In this document: positions 52,518-60,879 of the stretch, in pieces | How the letters are laid out: the number at the start of each line of letters is the position of its first letter | Position numbering within the stretch: the stretch's first letter is position 1 | From: Nocardia mikamii NBRC 108933 | GTDB lineage: Bacteria > Actinomycetota > Actinomycetes > Mycobacteriales > Mycobacteriaceae | Assembly (NCBI RefSeq): GCF_001613505.1 | Contig: NZ_BDCM01000014.1 | Location: 1-64,000 of the forward strand | Length of the DNA: 64,000 bases | Direction: 5' to 3' | Position numbers and translations under genes: made by a program | Notes under the pieces: generated by a model | Told to the model about the DNA's origin: nothing | Databases searched by the model: none | What the model saw: the letters and a program-made list of their open reading frames with translations, nothing else

Positions 52518-53766
52518 CCCAGACCAAGGTCACCGCGGTGCCCTCCCCCGGTTGCGATTCCACGAATCCGGCGCCGCCGGCCAGCTGGCGCATGCGGCCC
52601 AGAATGCTCACCGAGATGCCGAGCCGGTCCGCGGAGACCGCGTTCACATCGAATCCCGCGCCGTCGTCGGTGAAGACGACCCGGATGCTGCCCGCGCTGA
52701 TCGTGCAGGTCACCGTGCGTGTCACCGCGCGACCGGGCACCGGGGCGTGGCGCAGACTGTTGCGGACCGCCTCGGCCAGGGCGGCGGCGAGGGTGCGCGC
52801 GGCGGCGGCGGGCATGCGCAGGTCGTCGAAGCCCGGCCAGGTCCTGGTGGTGAAGCGAATGCCGGCGTTCACCTCGTGCACCGAGGCGCGCAGGAAGTTC
52901 ACGGCCGCGGGGGCATCGAGCACATCGGGTTCGCGCGATTCGACCCGGATCTCGTCGAGTTGGTCCAGGGTGCGTTCGGCCTGCCGTCGCAACACGGCCG
53001 AGGGTTCGCTGCCGCGCGAGGCGTCCAGCAGCGTGGACAGGACGGCGTCGTGGATGAGGGCGGCGAAGCGGGCGCTCTCGTTGTCGCGCGCCGCGGCCGC
53101 GGCGGCTTCGGCGGCCTGCCCGCTCGCCGCCACCGATTCGCGATCCACCCGGGCCGCGGCCGACAGCGCCGAGACCACACACCACAGGAACAGCGCCGAC
53201 AAGCCGACCGCGCGGGCGAACGCGCTGAGCGCCGACGCCGCCGTGAACTGTTCCGCCAGATAGATATTCGTCAACGCGACGGCCGCCGAGCCGATCAGCA
53301 GATAGGCCCCCGCGACGAGCGTCGGCCACGCCAACGTGGCCGCGAGCACCCCCAGCGGCAGCATCCGGTACAGCCATACCGAATTCGCGCCGATGCTGTG
53401 GGTGTCGAGTCCGATCAGCATGGTCGCCACCGCGGACAGGAAGGCCACCGCGGCGCAGCCCGACACCAGCCGGATGGTGCGCGGCCTCGACCGGATCGAG
53501 AGCAGGGCCAGTACCGGGAACAGTCCGAATGCGAGCGCGCCGGCGGCCGGGGTCCACCAGGCGGGCGTGAACTGCGCCTGCTCGGTGATCTCCGGAACGT
53601 CGGCCAGGCCCATGATCACCCCGCCCGCGCCGACCGAGAGCCCCAGCCGGCGCATGACGCGCTCCACCGCGGGAGTATCGGTGCGCACCTGGGCGCGGCC
53701 GGGAACCCGGAGGCGGGCCGCGGCCGCGGTGCGCGCGAAGACTCCGGGCGCGTCGATCGCGATCAT
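52498..53766 (-). CDS. NarL-type sensor histidine kinase
   Basis: A 422-residue membrane kinase. Residues 40-200 contain six or so helices (LAFGLFPVLALLSI; LVSGCAAVAFLSAVATMLIG; LPLGVLAATLAWPTLVAGAY; LLIGSAAVALTNIYL; VGLSALFLWCVVSAL), then the phospho-acceptor region FAALIHDAVLSTLLDASRGS with His239. The ATPase has an N-box near Asn336 (EAVRNSLRHAPV), G1 DDGAGFD at 367-373, and GEGT at 407-410. It signals to the LuxR-type regulator overlapping just upstream. The ATG at 53766 overlaps that gene's stop. Signal unknown. Confidence 0.88.
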   Translation of the reverse strand: MIAIDAPGVFARTAAAARLRVPGRAQVRTDTPAVERVMRRLGLSVGAGGVIMGLADVPEITEQAQFTPAWWTPAAGALAFGLFPVLALLSIRSRPRTIRLVSGCAAVAFLSAVATMLIGLDTHSIGANSVWLYRMLPLGVLAATLAWPTLVAGAYLLIGSAAVALTNIYLAEQFTAASALSAFARAVGLSALFLWCVVSALSAAARVDRESVAASGQAAEAAAAAARDNESARFAALIHDAVLSTLLDASRGSEPSAVLRRQAERTLDQLDEIRVESREPDVLDAPAAVNFLRASVHEVNAGIRFTTRTWPGFDDLRMPAAAARTLAAALAEAVRNSLRHAPVPGRAVTRTVTCTISAGSIRVVFTDDGAGFDVNAVSADRLGISVSILGRMRQLAGGAGFVESQPGEGTAVTLVWGGDGAH

Positions 53767-54419
53767 GCCTGGTTGTTGCGCTCGGGCACCGGCAGCCACC
53801 CGTCCTCCACCGCACGCTTGTAGAGGTCGGTCTTGGTGGGCGCCGGGCGACCGGCGTCGGCGTACTTCTGGCGGATCCGGCCCAGGTAGTCGTTGACGGT
53901 CTGTTCCGAGAGCCCGGTCAACCGCGCCACCCGCGAGGCCTTCTCGCCGGAGGCGTAGAGGGTCAGCACCTCCTGCTGGCGTGGACTCAGGCCCACATCG
54001 GGCAGCTGCGGATCCCCGTCGATGGCGGCGGCCCAATCGGTGGTGACCACCTGTTCGCCGCTCGCGGCGGCGCGCACCGCGGCGACCACGGTCTGCACAT
54101 CCTCGGATTTGCGCACCACGCCCAGCACTCCGGCCCGCGCGGCCGAGCGCACCAGGAACGGATTGTCGGCGCCGGTGAACACCAGCACCTCGAGCCCGCG
54201 ATCGCGCAGGGCCTGCACGTTGGACTGCGGGGTGGAGCCGTCGGCGAGCCGCAGATCCAGGATCACCAGATCCAATTGCGGTGCCGCCGAGAGCAATTCG
54301 GACACCGTTGCGGCGGTGATGACCAGTTCCAGATCGCTTTCGCCGGCCAGCATGCTGGCCAGCCCGAGCGCGACCGACTCGTGGTCCTCGACCAGACCGA
54401 TCCGCCGCGATGGCGTCAT
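53763..54419 (-). CDS. LuxR/NarL-type response regulator
   Basis: A 218-residue response regulator. The receiver has the acidic pocket Glu11-Asp12 and phospho-acceptor Asp55 (DLVILDLRLADGS), with FTGADN as the conserved T-loop region. The output is a C-terminal LuxR HTH: LSPRQQEVLTLYASGEKASR, then VARLTGLSEQTVNDYLGRIR. GGTGAGGA precedes the ATG at 54419. It is coupled to the kinase gene through an ATGA overlap. Targets unknown. Confidence 0.9.
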   Translation of the reverse strand: MTPSRRIGLVEDHESVALGLASMLAGESDLELVITAATVSELLSAAPQLDLVILDLRLADGSTPQSNVQALRDRGLEVLVFTGADNPFLVRSAARAGVLGVVRKSEDVQTVVAAVRAAASGEQVVTTDWAAAIDGDPQLPDVGLSPRQQEVLTLYASGEKASRVARLTGLSEQTVNDYLGRIRQKYADAGRPAPTKTDLYKRAVEDGWLPVPERNNQA

Positions 54420-54544
54420 ATGGTCCTCACCCTTCCCCAAACCCGAACACAACACCGCGCCCCACCCGGGAGGGCGGCGTCCTGCCGTCGAGTATGACGG
54501 TGCCGGTGATCTCCGTGTGAGACACCAGAAATCGGGTCACGGGC

Positions 54545-54997
54545 TCACGCGGTCAGCTGCGCCGCGATCGTGGCCCCCAGTTCCCAGCACTTCTCCCGGT
54601 CGTCCTTGCCGGGCTGACCGGTGACGATCACCGGTGCGGCGGCCTGCTGCCATCCCATCCCGGTCGTCACGGTCGTGATGCTGCGCTCGGCGCCCTCGGT
54701 GCCCTGATTGCCGTGGATGTACACCCCGAACGGCCGGCCACGGGTGCTGTCCAGACACGGGTAGTAGAAGGTGTCGAAGGCGTGTTTCAGCGCGCCCGAC
54801 ATGTAGCCCAGATTGGCCGGCGTGCCCAGGACGTAGCCGTCGGCGGCGAGCACATCGCTCGCGGTCACCGCCAGCGCCGCCCGCCGCACCACCTCGACCC
54901 CCTCGATCTCGGGGTCGGTCGCGCCCGCGACCACCGCTTCGAACATGTCCTGCAGGAACGGCGAAGGCGTGTGGTGGATGATCAGCAACGTCGGCAC
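54545..54997 (-). CDS. Flavodoxin-like NAD(P)H-dependent FMN reductase
   Basis: A 150-residue flavodoxin-fold protein. TLLIIHHTPSPFLQDMFEAV is the phosphate loop region; GYVLGTPANLGYMSGALKHA is the T-P-x-x-x-G block that contacts the flavin, and FDTFYYPCLDSTRGRPFG and VTGQPGKDDREKCWELGATI end the domain. It likely uses FMN and NAD(P)H to reduce quinones or small molecules. Short but typical of the family. It lies alone between the two-component locus and the dapB operon. Confidence 0.85.
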   Translation of the reverse strand: MPTLLIIHHTPSPFLQDMFEAVVAGATDPEIEGVEVVRRAALAVTASDVLAADGYVLGTPANLGYMSGALKHAFDTFYYPCLDSTRGRPFGVYIHGNQGTEGAERSITTVTTGMGWQQAAAPVIVTGQPGKDDREKCWELGATIAAQLTA

Positions 54998-55027
54998 CCA
55001 GGCGAGCCTAGTGGGGCCGACCGGGTG

Positions 55028-55516
55028 TCAGGACCCGGTCCGGCGTTCGACCCGCTCGAGTTCCACCGCGCGGCGCATGGTGTCGCGGGCGCGGGAGCGG
55101 TCGCCGGCGTAGTCGTAGGCGCGGGCGGCGCGGTAGTTGGTGCGCCAGTTGTCGGGATCGGCTTCCCACTCCTTCTTGACCTGTTCGAACAGCTCGTCGG
55201 CCGCGGCCTTCTCCAGCCGGCCGGAGGGGCGGCGGGGCAACTCGGAGACGTCGAGTTCGAGGCCCTCGTCGTGGATGCGCCGGGCCAGATGCTGGTGGGC
55301 GAGGGCGGCGCGAATGCTGGTGGCCACCACCCACACCCCGAGGATCGGCAGGATCAGCACGCCCACGCCCATCGCGACGGCGGCCGCCTTGCCCGAGGTC
55401 ATCAGTTCGATCGCGATGCGCCCCAGCAGCAGGAAGTAGAAGGCCAGCGCGATGACCAGGAAGGCGATGAAGGCGACGATGCGCAGCACCTGCCGCCCGC
55501 TGTCGCGCTCGTTCAC
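55028..55516 (-). CDS. Conserved membrane protein linked to dapB
   Basis: A 162-residue membrane protein. Two N-terminal helices (VLRIVAFIAFLVIALAFYFL; MGVGVLILPILGVWVVATSI) precede a charged, helical soluble tail with TPR-like ELFEQVKKEWEADPDNWRTN and YRAARAYDYAGDRSRARDTM. The start is a GTG at 55516 overlapping the dapB stop (GTGA). In mycobacteria a membrane gene occupies the same place next to dapB (Rv2772c as I recall). Function unknown; coupling suggests it is co-translated with DapB. Confidence 0.8.
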   Translation of the reverse strand: MNERDSGRQVLRIVAFIAFLVIALAFYFLLLGRIAIELMTSGKAAAVAMGVGVLILPILGVWVVATSIRAALAHQHLARRIHDEGLELDVSELPRRPSGRLEKAAADELFEQVKKEWEADPDNWRTNYRAARAYDYAGDRSRARDTMRRAVELERVERRTGS

Positions 55517-56268
55517 AGGTCCAGCAGCGGATCGAGCCCGACGGTGAGTCCGGGGCGGGCGCCGATCTGCCGCACACCCAGCAGCACGCCCGGGGCGAAG
55601 GAGGTGCGGTCGATCGAGTCGTGGCGGATCGTGAGCGTTTCGCCCTGGGTGCCGAACAGCACTTCCTGATGCGCGACCAGCCCGGCCAGCCGCACCGAAT
55701 GCACCCGCACCCCGTCGACGCTGCCCCCGCGCGCGCCGTCGAGTTCGGTGGTGGTGGCGTCGGGGCTCGGGCCCACACCGGCCTGTTTGCGGGCCTCGGC
55801 GATGATGCCGGCGGTCCGGTAGGCGGTGCCGGAGGGCGCGTCGGCCTTGTTCGGATGATGCAGTTCGATGACCTCGACCGATTCGAACCAGCGCGCGGCC
55901 TGTTCGGCGAACCGCATCGACAGCACCGCGCCGATGGCGAAGTTGGGGGCGATCAGCACGCCCACCTCGGGATTGTCCGCCAGCCAGGAGCGCACCTGCG
56001 CGAGCCGGGATTCGTCGAATCCGGTGGTGCCGACCACGGCGTGAATACCGTGCTCCACCAACCACTTCAGATTCGGCATCACCACATCGGGATGAGTGAA
56101 GTCGACCACGACCTGGGTGCCGGCCTCGGTGAACGCCTCCAGCGCGTCGTCCCTGTCGACGCCGGCGACCAGCTCCAGATCGTCGGCGGCCTCGACCGCC
56201 GCGCAGATCGCCTGTCCGACCTTGCCCTGCGCGCCGAGTACGCCCACCCGGATCCGGTTCGTCGCCAC
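55513..56268 (-). CDS. dapB: 4-hydroxy-tetrahydrodipicolinate reductase DapB
   Basis: A 251-residue NAD(P)H-dependent reductase of the lysine/diaminopimelate pathway. IRVGVLGAQGKVGQAICAAV is the dinucleotide-binding loop, VVDFTHPDVVMPNLKWLVEH and VVGTTGFDESRLAQVRSWLA follow, and VIELHHPNKADAPSGTAYRT is the catalytic E-x-H-H-x-x-K-x-D-x-P-S-G-T signature. The start is GTG at 56268 with GAGGAG about eight bases upstream; a longer frame has no such site. dapA lies 4.6 kb away on the same strand. Confidence 0.97.
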   Translation of the reverse strand: MATNRIRVGVLGAQGKVGQAICAAVEAADDLELVAGVDRDDALEAFTEAGTQVVVDFTHPDVVMPNLKWLVEHGIHAVVGTTGFDESRLAQVRSWLADNPEVGVLIAPNFAIGAVLSMRFAEQAARWFESVEVIELHHPNKADAPSGTAYRTAGIIAEARKQAGVGPSPDATTTELDGARGGSVDGVRVHSVRLAGLVAHQEVLFGTQGETLTIRHDSIDRTSFAPGVLLGVRQIGARPGLTVGLDPLLDL

Positions 56269-56537
56269 CGTGAACTCCTCACATACCGTTCGATGCCCGT
56301 TGCGCTCAGAGCCTATCGGCAGGGCCGCCGGCCGCCGCCACACCGGTCACCCGGAAGTCGCCTACGTCACCCGCCGCGACCACCGAGAGCCGATCCGGCA
56401 GCCGTGCGGACGACGGCGCCGCGTCGTCGTCTCGACCGATCGGCGAGCCGCAGCGTCGTCCGGCGACGACCACGCGGTGAGGGCGGCGACGGGCGACCTT
56501 CGACATGCGAGGGCACCACGGGCGCGAGGCCCGCGCC

Positions 56538-57653
56538 TCAGTCGAAAATGATGACCTGGCGCAGGGCGTGCCCGGCGGCCAGCTCGTCCATCGCGTGATT
56601 GATCTCGTCGAGCCGGATGCGCGAGGACACCAGGCGTTCGACGGGAAGCCGCCCCTCCCGCCACATCCGCACATATTCCGGGATGTCGCGCGCCGGGACC
56701 GCGGAACCGAGGTAGCTGCCCACGATCGAACGCCCCTGCGCGACGAGCCCGAGCGGTGAAATGCTCGCGCGCGCTTCCGGATTCGGCAGTCCGACGGTCA
56801 CCGTGGTGCCGCCGGGCGCGGTGGCGGCCACCGCGGTCTCGAAGGCCCGCACATTCCCCGCCGCCTCGACCACGACCTCGGCCGCGATACCACGCTCGGC
56901 CACCTCCGCCGGTGTGTAGACCTGGGTGGCGCCGAGTTCCTTTGCCAGCGTGAGCTTCTCGGGGACGGTGTCGACGGCGATGACCTCTGCGCCGAGACTT
57001 TCCCGCAGCGATGCGGCCACCAGCACGGCGGCCATACCCACGCCACCGAGACCGACCACCATGATGCGGTCCCCCGCGCCGGGCCGGGCCGAATTCAGCA
57101 AGGCCCCACCGCCGGTGAGGACCGCGCAGCCGAGAACGGCGGCGACTTCCGGCGGCACGTCGTCGTCGACCGGCACCACCGACCGCCGATCGACCACGGC
57201 GTGGGTGGCGAATCCGGAGACGCCGAGATGGTGATGCACCGGCCCGTCCGCGCCGCGCAGCCGCCGCCCGCCGCCCAGCAACTCGCCCTCGTTGTTGGCC
57301 ACGCTGCCCGGGACACACGGGGTGCGGCCGTCGGTGGCGCAGCCCTCACACTGCCCGCAACGCGGCAGGAAGGTCATCACGACGCGCTGGCCGACCCGCA
57401 GATCGCTGTCACCGGGGCCCACCTGCTCGACCCGTCCGGCCGCTTCGTGTCCCAGCAGCATCGGCACCGGCCGCACCCGGTTTCCGTCCACCACCGACAG
57501 GTCCGAATGGCACAGCCCGGCCGCCTCGATCCGGACCAGCAACTCCCCCGGCCCCGGCTCCGCCAACTCCAGATCCTCGATCACGATCGGGTTCGAATCG
57601 GCGTAGGGAGCCGGGTCACCGATCCGCTCCAGCACAGCACCACGAATCTTCAT
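56538..57653 (-). CDS. Zinc-dependent alcohol dehydrogenase
   Basis: A 371-residue medium-chain dehydrogenase. Catalytic zinc ligands are in EAAGLCHSDLSVV (Cys) and LLGHEAAGRVEQVG (His-Glu); structural zinc is PRCGQCEGCATDGRTPC with four cysteines. The NAD-binding site is IMVVGLGGVGMAAVLVA. It resembles class III / mycothiol-dependent formaldehyde-type or general NAD alcohol dehydrogenases; the substrate is not clear. ATG at 57653 fits the family start MKIRGAVLERIGDPAPY. It lies alone between dapB and a pentapeptide-repeat gene. Confidence 0.93.
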   Translation of the reverse strand: MKIRGAVLERIGDPAPYADSNPIVIEDLELAEPGPGELLVRIEAAGLCHSDLSVVDGNRVRPVPMLLGHEAAGRVEQVGPGDSDLRVGQRVVMTFLPRCGQCEGCATDGRTPCVPGSVANNEGELLGGGRRLRGADGPVHHHLGVSGFATHAVVDRRSVVPVDDDVPPEVAAVLGCAVLTGGGALLNSARPGAGDRIMVVGLGGVGMAAVLVAASLRESLGAEVIAVDTVPEKLTLAKELGATQVYTPAEVAERGIAAEVVVEAAGNVRAFETAVAATAPGGTTVTVGLPNPEARASISPLGLVAQGRSIVGSYLGSAVPARDIPEYVRMWREGRLPVERLVSSRIRLDEINHAMDELAAGHALRQVIIFD

Positions 57654-57752
57654 GGCACCGACGGTACCGGGCGAGCGCGACGCCGAGTATCACTCGGCCG
57701 GCCGCGATCATCCGGAGCCGCCGCGGGCACGGTGAGTACCGGCCGCGGCTAC

Positions 57753-59099
57753 TCATGCGTCCGGTTGTCCCGCGACGACAGGGCCGGCGCCGTCAGGATC
57801 TCGCACTCCGTCCGGTGTCGGCGTCTCCTCCGGCGCCACGGGGCCGAACGGGCAGCCGGGGATCGCAGCACCCTCGGTCGACACGCTGCCTCGAAAGGTG
57901 ACGCCACGAAAATCGGCCGGCCGCGAATCACCGTCGGCACCGATGCGGGCGTTGTCGAACACAGTGCGGGAGGCATCGAAACGGGTGCCGGCGAACGTGA
58001 TGCGCGAACCGCCGATCACGGCGTCGTCGAAACGGGTGTCCGCGCCCGCGAAGCGGACGTCGTCGAAATGCGTCCGGCCCCCCTCGAAACGGGCCTGCCG
58101 GAAATCCGTCATGTCGGCCCCGAACTTCGCGCCACTGAACGACGTCGGTTCCCCGGCGAAGCGGGCGCGCAGGAATCGTGTTCCCGGACCGAGGAATTCG
58201 GCGCCGGTGAAGTCGGCGCTCCGATGGAAGACGGCGTCCACGAAACTCGTTCCGGCCCTGGCGGTGTGGTCGGTGTAGGCGGTGGTGGCGAAGTGCGCGT
58301 TGTGGAACAGCACGTCGTTGTCGAATCGCGCGGCATGAAAGGTCACATGCTGGCCGACGAACTTGACGTCGGTGAAGTTGGCCGAGCGGCTCCCGGTGAA
58401 ACGGGCGCCGCGCAGATGTGTGTGCCGGCCGGCGAAGACCGCCCCCCGGAAGTCCACATCCTCGAGCACCGCGTCGTCGAAGTTGAAATTATGTGTGGAC
58501 CACGATATTTCGGCCGTCGGGCGCAGCCGCGAGGCGATCACCGAGACGATGGTGCGACGCACTTCACGATCGTTCTGACGCAGTTGATAGGCCCGCTCCA
58601 CCTGGGAGCTCCCCGCCTCCTCGGTGACCTTGCGCGAGCTCAGGTGGGTGGCGCCCTCGTCGGGGTCGTAGGGCAGTCGCAGATAGCCGCACAGGACGTC
58701 GATGCACTGCTGCCGCATGCCGCGCGTCGCGAACTCGTCCGCCACACCGGCCATCGCGTAGACGCCGGCGATCCGCACCGCGACATCGGCATTACCCAGT
58801 TGCGCCGCCGCTGCGCCGAACAGTTGCGCGAAGCGGCCGCGTTCGTTGTCGCGCTGCTTGCGATAGGCCACGACCAGCGCCACCGCACCGCCGACGCCGG
58901 CCGAGACCGACAACGCGATCTTCGTCAGATCCAGCTGATTCGGCGTATCGGCCTTCGCGCCGAGCGCGAGCCACAGCGCCCACCACGCGACACCCGCGAT
59001 CGCCAAGCCGCCGAGCACCACCGTGACGACCGATACCAGCAGTGCCGAGCGCTGTATCCGCTGAGCCTGCCGGTGCAGAAATGTCCCCCGCCGAACCAT
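57753..59099 (-). CDS. Membrane-anchored pentapeptide-repeat protein
   Basis: A 448-residue protein. Two N-terminal helices (LLVSVVTVVLGGLAIAGVAW; IALSVSAGVGGAVALVVAYR) flank a short loop, then a basic helix and a domain with QLFGAAAAQLGNADVAVRIA GV-like helices, a motif of the pentapeptide-repeat sensor class. From about residue 200 onward the sequence is a long right-handed beta-helix built from A(D/N)LXX-type repeats, visible as recurring F-x-x-A-x-F units. The tail is Pro/Asp-rich. The helical N-terminal domain followed by repeats is common in actinomycetes; function is unknown. Start ATG at 59099. Confidence 0.86.
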   Translation of the reverse strand: MVRRGTFLHRQAQRIQRSALLVSVVTVVLGGLAIAGVAWWALWLALGAKADTPNQLDLTKIALSVSAGVGGAVALVVAYRKQRDNERGRFAQLFGAAAAQLGNADVAVRIAGVYAMAGVADEFATRGMRQQCIDVLCGYLRLPYDPDEGATHLSSRKVTEEAGSSQVERAYQLRQNDREVRRTIVSVIASRLRPTAEISWSTHNFNFDDAVLEDVDFRGAVFAGRHTHLRGARFTGSRSANFTDVKFVGQHVTFHAARFDNDVLFHNAHFATTAYTDHTARAGTSFVDAVFHRSADFTGAEFLGPGTRFLRARFAGEPTSFSGAKFGADMTDFRQARFEGGRTHFDDVRFAGADTRFDDAVIGGSRITFAGTRFDASRTVFDNARIGADGDSRPADFRGVTFRGSVSTEGAAIPGCPFGPVAPEETPTPDGVRDPDGAGPVVAGQPDA

Positions 59100-59231
59100 G
59101 TGCGCATAGTAACGAGAATTCGAATCCGCCACAGCTCCCGCGGGATTCGGCCCGGCCGCGACGCGGCGATGCGGTGCACGCCTTTCCGGTGCGCACCGCA
59201 TCGTTGTGTCCGGCAACCAGTTTCGCGCCGA

Positions 59232-60437
59232 TCAGGCCGCCGCGCGACTCCCTCGCACACCGATCGCGGCCGCGGTCAGGCACGCCAGTGCGACCACCAC
59301 CACGAACCACGGGAAGATCGTGCCCATCCCCCACTGGGTGGCGGCCCAGCCGGCCAGGACGGTCGGCAGCGCCATCGCGGTATACGCCAGCAGGTAGTAG
59401 GCGGACATGGTCTCGCCGCGCTTGTGTTGCGGCACCACATTCGACAGATGTCGCAGGGATCCGCCGAAGCCCAGGCCGAAGGTGGTGCCGAGCAGGACCC
59501 CGGCCAGCAGGACGACCACCCAGTTGTGGGTCGCCAGCGCCGGAATGGTCAGCAGCAGGGCGATCGCCATCCCGGTGTCGCCGCCGACGGCCGCGCGACG
59601 CGCCGGAATCGCGGTCGCGAACAGCTGAGCCAGCGCCCCGGCCGTCGCGGTGGAGGCGACCACGGCGCCGCCGAAGACCAGATTGTGCACGCCGGTCTTC
59701 TCCGCAGCCAGCGAGGGATACAGCGACAGCAGCACACCGAGCACCGACCAGGCCGCCATCACGCCGAGCGCCGAGAACCAGAAGTCGGCCCGGATCTCCT
59801 GCGGCACCGCCGGTTTCGCGATCCGGATCGGACCCGACATCCGCGCGGTGTGGGTTTCGGTCATCACCACCACGCCGACCCCGATCAGCAGGCAGAACAC
59901 CGTGATCACCACATACGGCGTGCGCAGCGGATGCGGGACGTACTGTGCCAGCAGCGCCGAACCCAGAATGGCCACGGCCATACCGACATTGAAGGCCACA
60001 CCGGTCAGCTGTCCCGATCGCGCACCGTGCTGCGGACGCAGATCCAGCAGAGCCGCCGCCCCGGCGACCACGGTGGCGCCGACGGCCACTCCGTGCAGCG
60101 CCCGGGCCACCAGCAGCATCGCGACATTGTCGGCGAACAGGAAGACGATCAGCCCGATCACCATCGTCGCCAGCGCGCCCAGCAGCACCGGCTTGCGGCC
60201 GACCACATCGGAGATCTTGCCCGACACCAGCACCGCGGCCAGGGCGGCGACGGCGTAGACGGCGAAGACGATGGTGGTGGTCAGCGGCGAGAAATGCCAT
60301 TGCTTCTGGTACAGGCCGTAGAGCGGGGCGGGAACACCGGACACACCGAGCGCTACTCCACTGGCGACCAGAATCAGTGCATAGGCCCAGGACTGCGTGG
60401 TCCGCTGAGCCGGTGCAACCGTGACAGTTGCGGCCAT
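59232..60437 (-). CDS. MFS transporter (12 helices)
   Basis: A 401-residue sugar/drug-type MFS exporter with about twelve helices. ALILVASGVALGVSGVPAPL opens the first helix; VLVSGKISDVVGRKPVLLGA is the motif A loop; GVLLGTTFGLGFGGSLRHLS lies in the second half. Substrate unknown; the pattern is that of actinobacterial Bcr/CmlA-like or related efflux proteins. It is divergent from an ArsR-family gene across 96 bp holding two palindromes, so that regulator should control it. Confidence 0.88.
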   Translation of the reverse strand: MAATVTVAPAQRTTQSWAYALILVASGVALGVSGVPAPLYGLYQKQWHFSPLTTTIVFAVYAVAALAAVLVSGKISDVVGRKPVLLGALATMVIGLIVFLFADNVAMLLVARALHGVAVGATVVAGAAALLDLRPQHGARSGQLTGVAFNVGMAVAILGSALLAQYVPHPLRTPYVVITVFCLLIGVGVVVMTETHTARMSGPIRIAKPAVPQEIRADFWFSALGVMAAWSVLGVLLSLYPSLAAEKTGVHNLVFGGAVVASTATAGALAQLFATAIPARRAAVGGDTGMAIALLLTIPALATHNWVVVLLAGVLLGTTFGLGFGGSLRHLSNVVPQHKRGETMSAYYLLAYTAMALPTVLAGWAATQWGMGTIFPWFVVVVALACLTAAAIGVRGSRAAA

Positions 60438-60456
60438 CGATTCTCTCCATCAGGTA

Positions 60457-60476
60457 AGTTTGATTGCGATCGAACT
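60457..60476. promoter_or_regulatory. ArsR-type operator, site 1
   Basis: AGTTTGATTGCGATCGAACT is a near-perfect dyad with half-sites GTTTGAT and ATCGAAC (one mismatch) around a four-base centre. It lies just before the MFS start (60437) and shares its pattern with site 2. Confidence 0.6.
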
Positions 60477-60493
60477 CAACCACCGTAGCGATG

Positions 60494-60511
60494 GTTTGAT
60501 TCCCATCAAAC
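60494..60511. promoter_or_regulatory. ArsR-type operator, site 2
   Basis: GTTTGATTCCCATCAAAC has perfect 7-bp arms (GTTTGAT / ATCAAAC) around TCCC, 22 bp before the ArsR-family start codon. The two sites, 17 bp apart, likely control both divergent genes. Confidence 0.7.
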
Positions 60512-60533
60512 TGAATTTCCCGTGAGAAAGATC

Positions 60534-60878
60534 ATGAGCGATAGCAACAAGACCGTGGAATCTCATCCGGTCGCCACCGTGCAGGAGGTGCTCGGTGCCC
60601 TGCACGACCCGGTCCGGCTCGAGATGGTGCGCAGGCTCAGCAATGCCGGCGGCCCGGTGCGCTGCGGCATGCTCTACGACACCATCAACAAATCGACCGC
60701 GACCCACCACCTGAAGATCCTGCGCGAGGCCGGGGTCACCGAACGCATCGTCGCCGACGGCCAGACCTATGCCCGGCTGCGCTCCGAGGAGGTCGAGCAC
60801 GCCCTGCCCGGACTGCTCGCGGCGGTGGTGGGCGCCGCCAATCGCGCGGGCGACTCCGGCGCCGCACCGCGCGACTGA
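60534..60878 (+). CDS. ArsR-family transcriptional regulator
   Basis: A 114-residue winged-helix repressor. VQEVLGALHDPVRLEMVRRL, then GMLYDTINKSTATHHLKILR (recognition helix) and EAGVTERIVADGQTYARLRS (wing) match the ArsR domain. There is no obvious metal-binding cysteine pair, so the ligand may be organic. It faces the MFS gene with two matching operators between. The ATG at 60534 was chosen because it begins just after AGAAAG; a GTG twelve bases earlier is possible. It ends one base before the stop of the convergent M16 peptidase gene. Confidence 0.88.
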   Translation: MSDSNKTVESHPVATVQEVLGALHDPVRLEMVRRLSNAGGPVRCGMLYDTINKSTATHHLKILREAGVTERIVADGQTYARLRSEEVEHALPGLLAAVVGAANRAGDSGAAPRD

Positions 60879-60879
60879 C

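Noticed and set aside
56306..56473. A possible 55-codon minus-strand gene between the alcohol dehydrogenase and dapB
   Set aside because: Third-position GC is high, but there is no ribosome-binding site, domain or support from neighbours. Too weak to list.
57201..60488. A long plus-strand open frame of about 1095 codons
   Set aside because: It runs antisense to the alcohol dehydrogenase, pentapeptide and MFS genes; its protein has no domain and the codon use reflects the opposite strand in GC-rich DNA.
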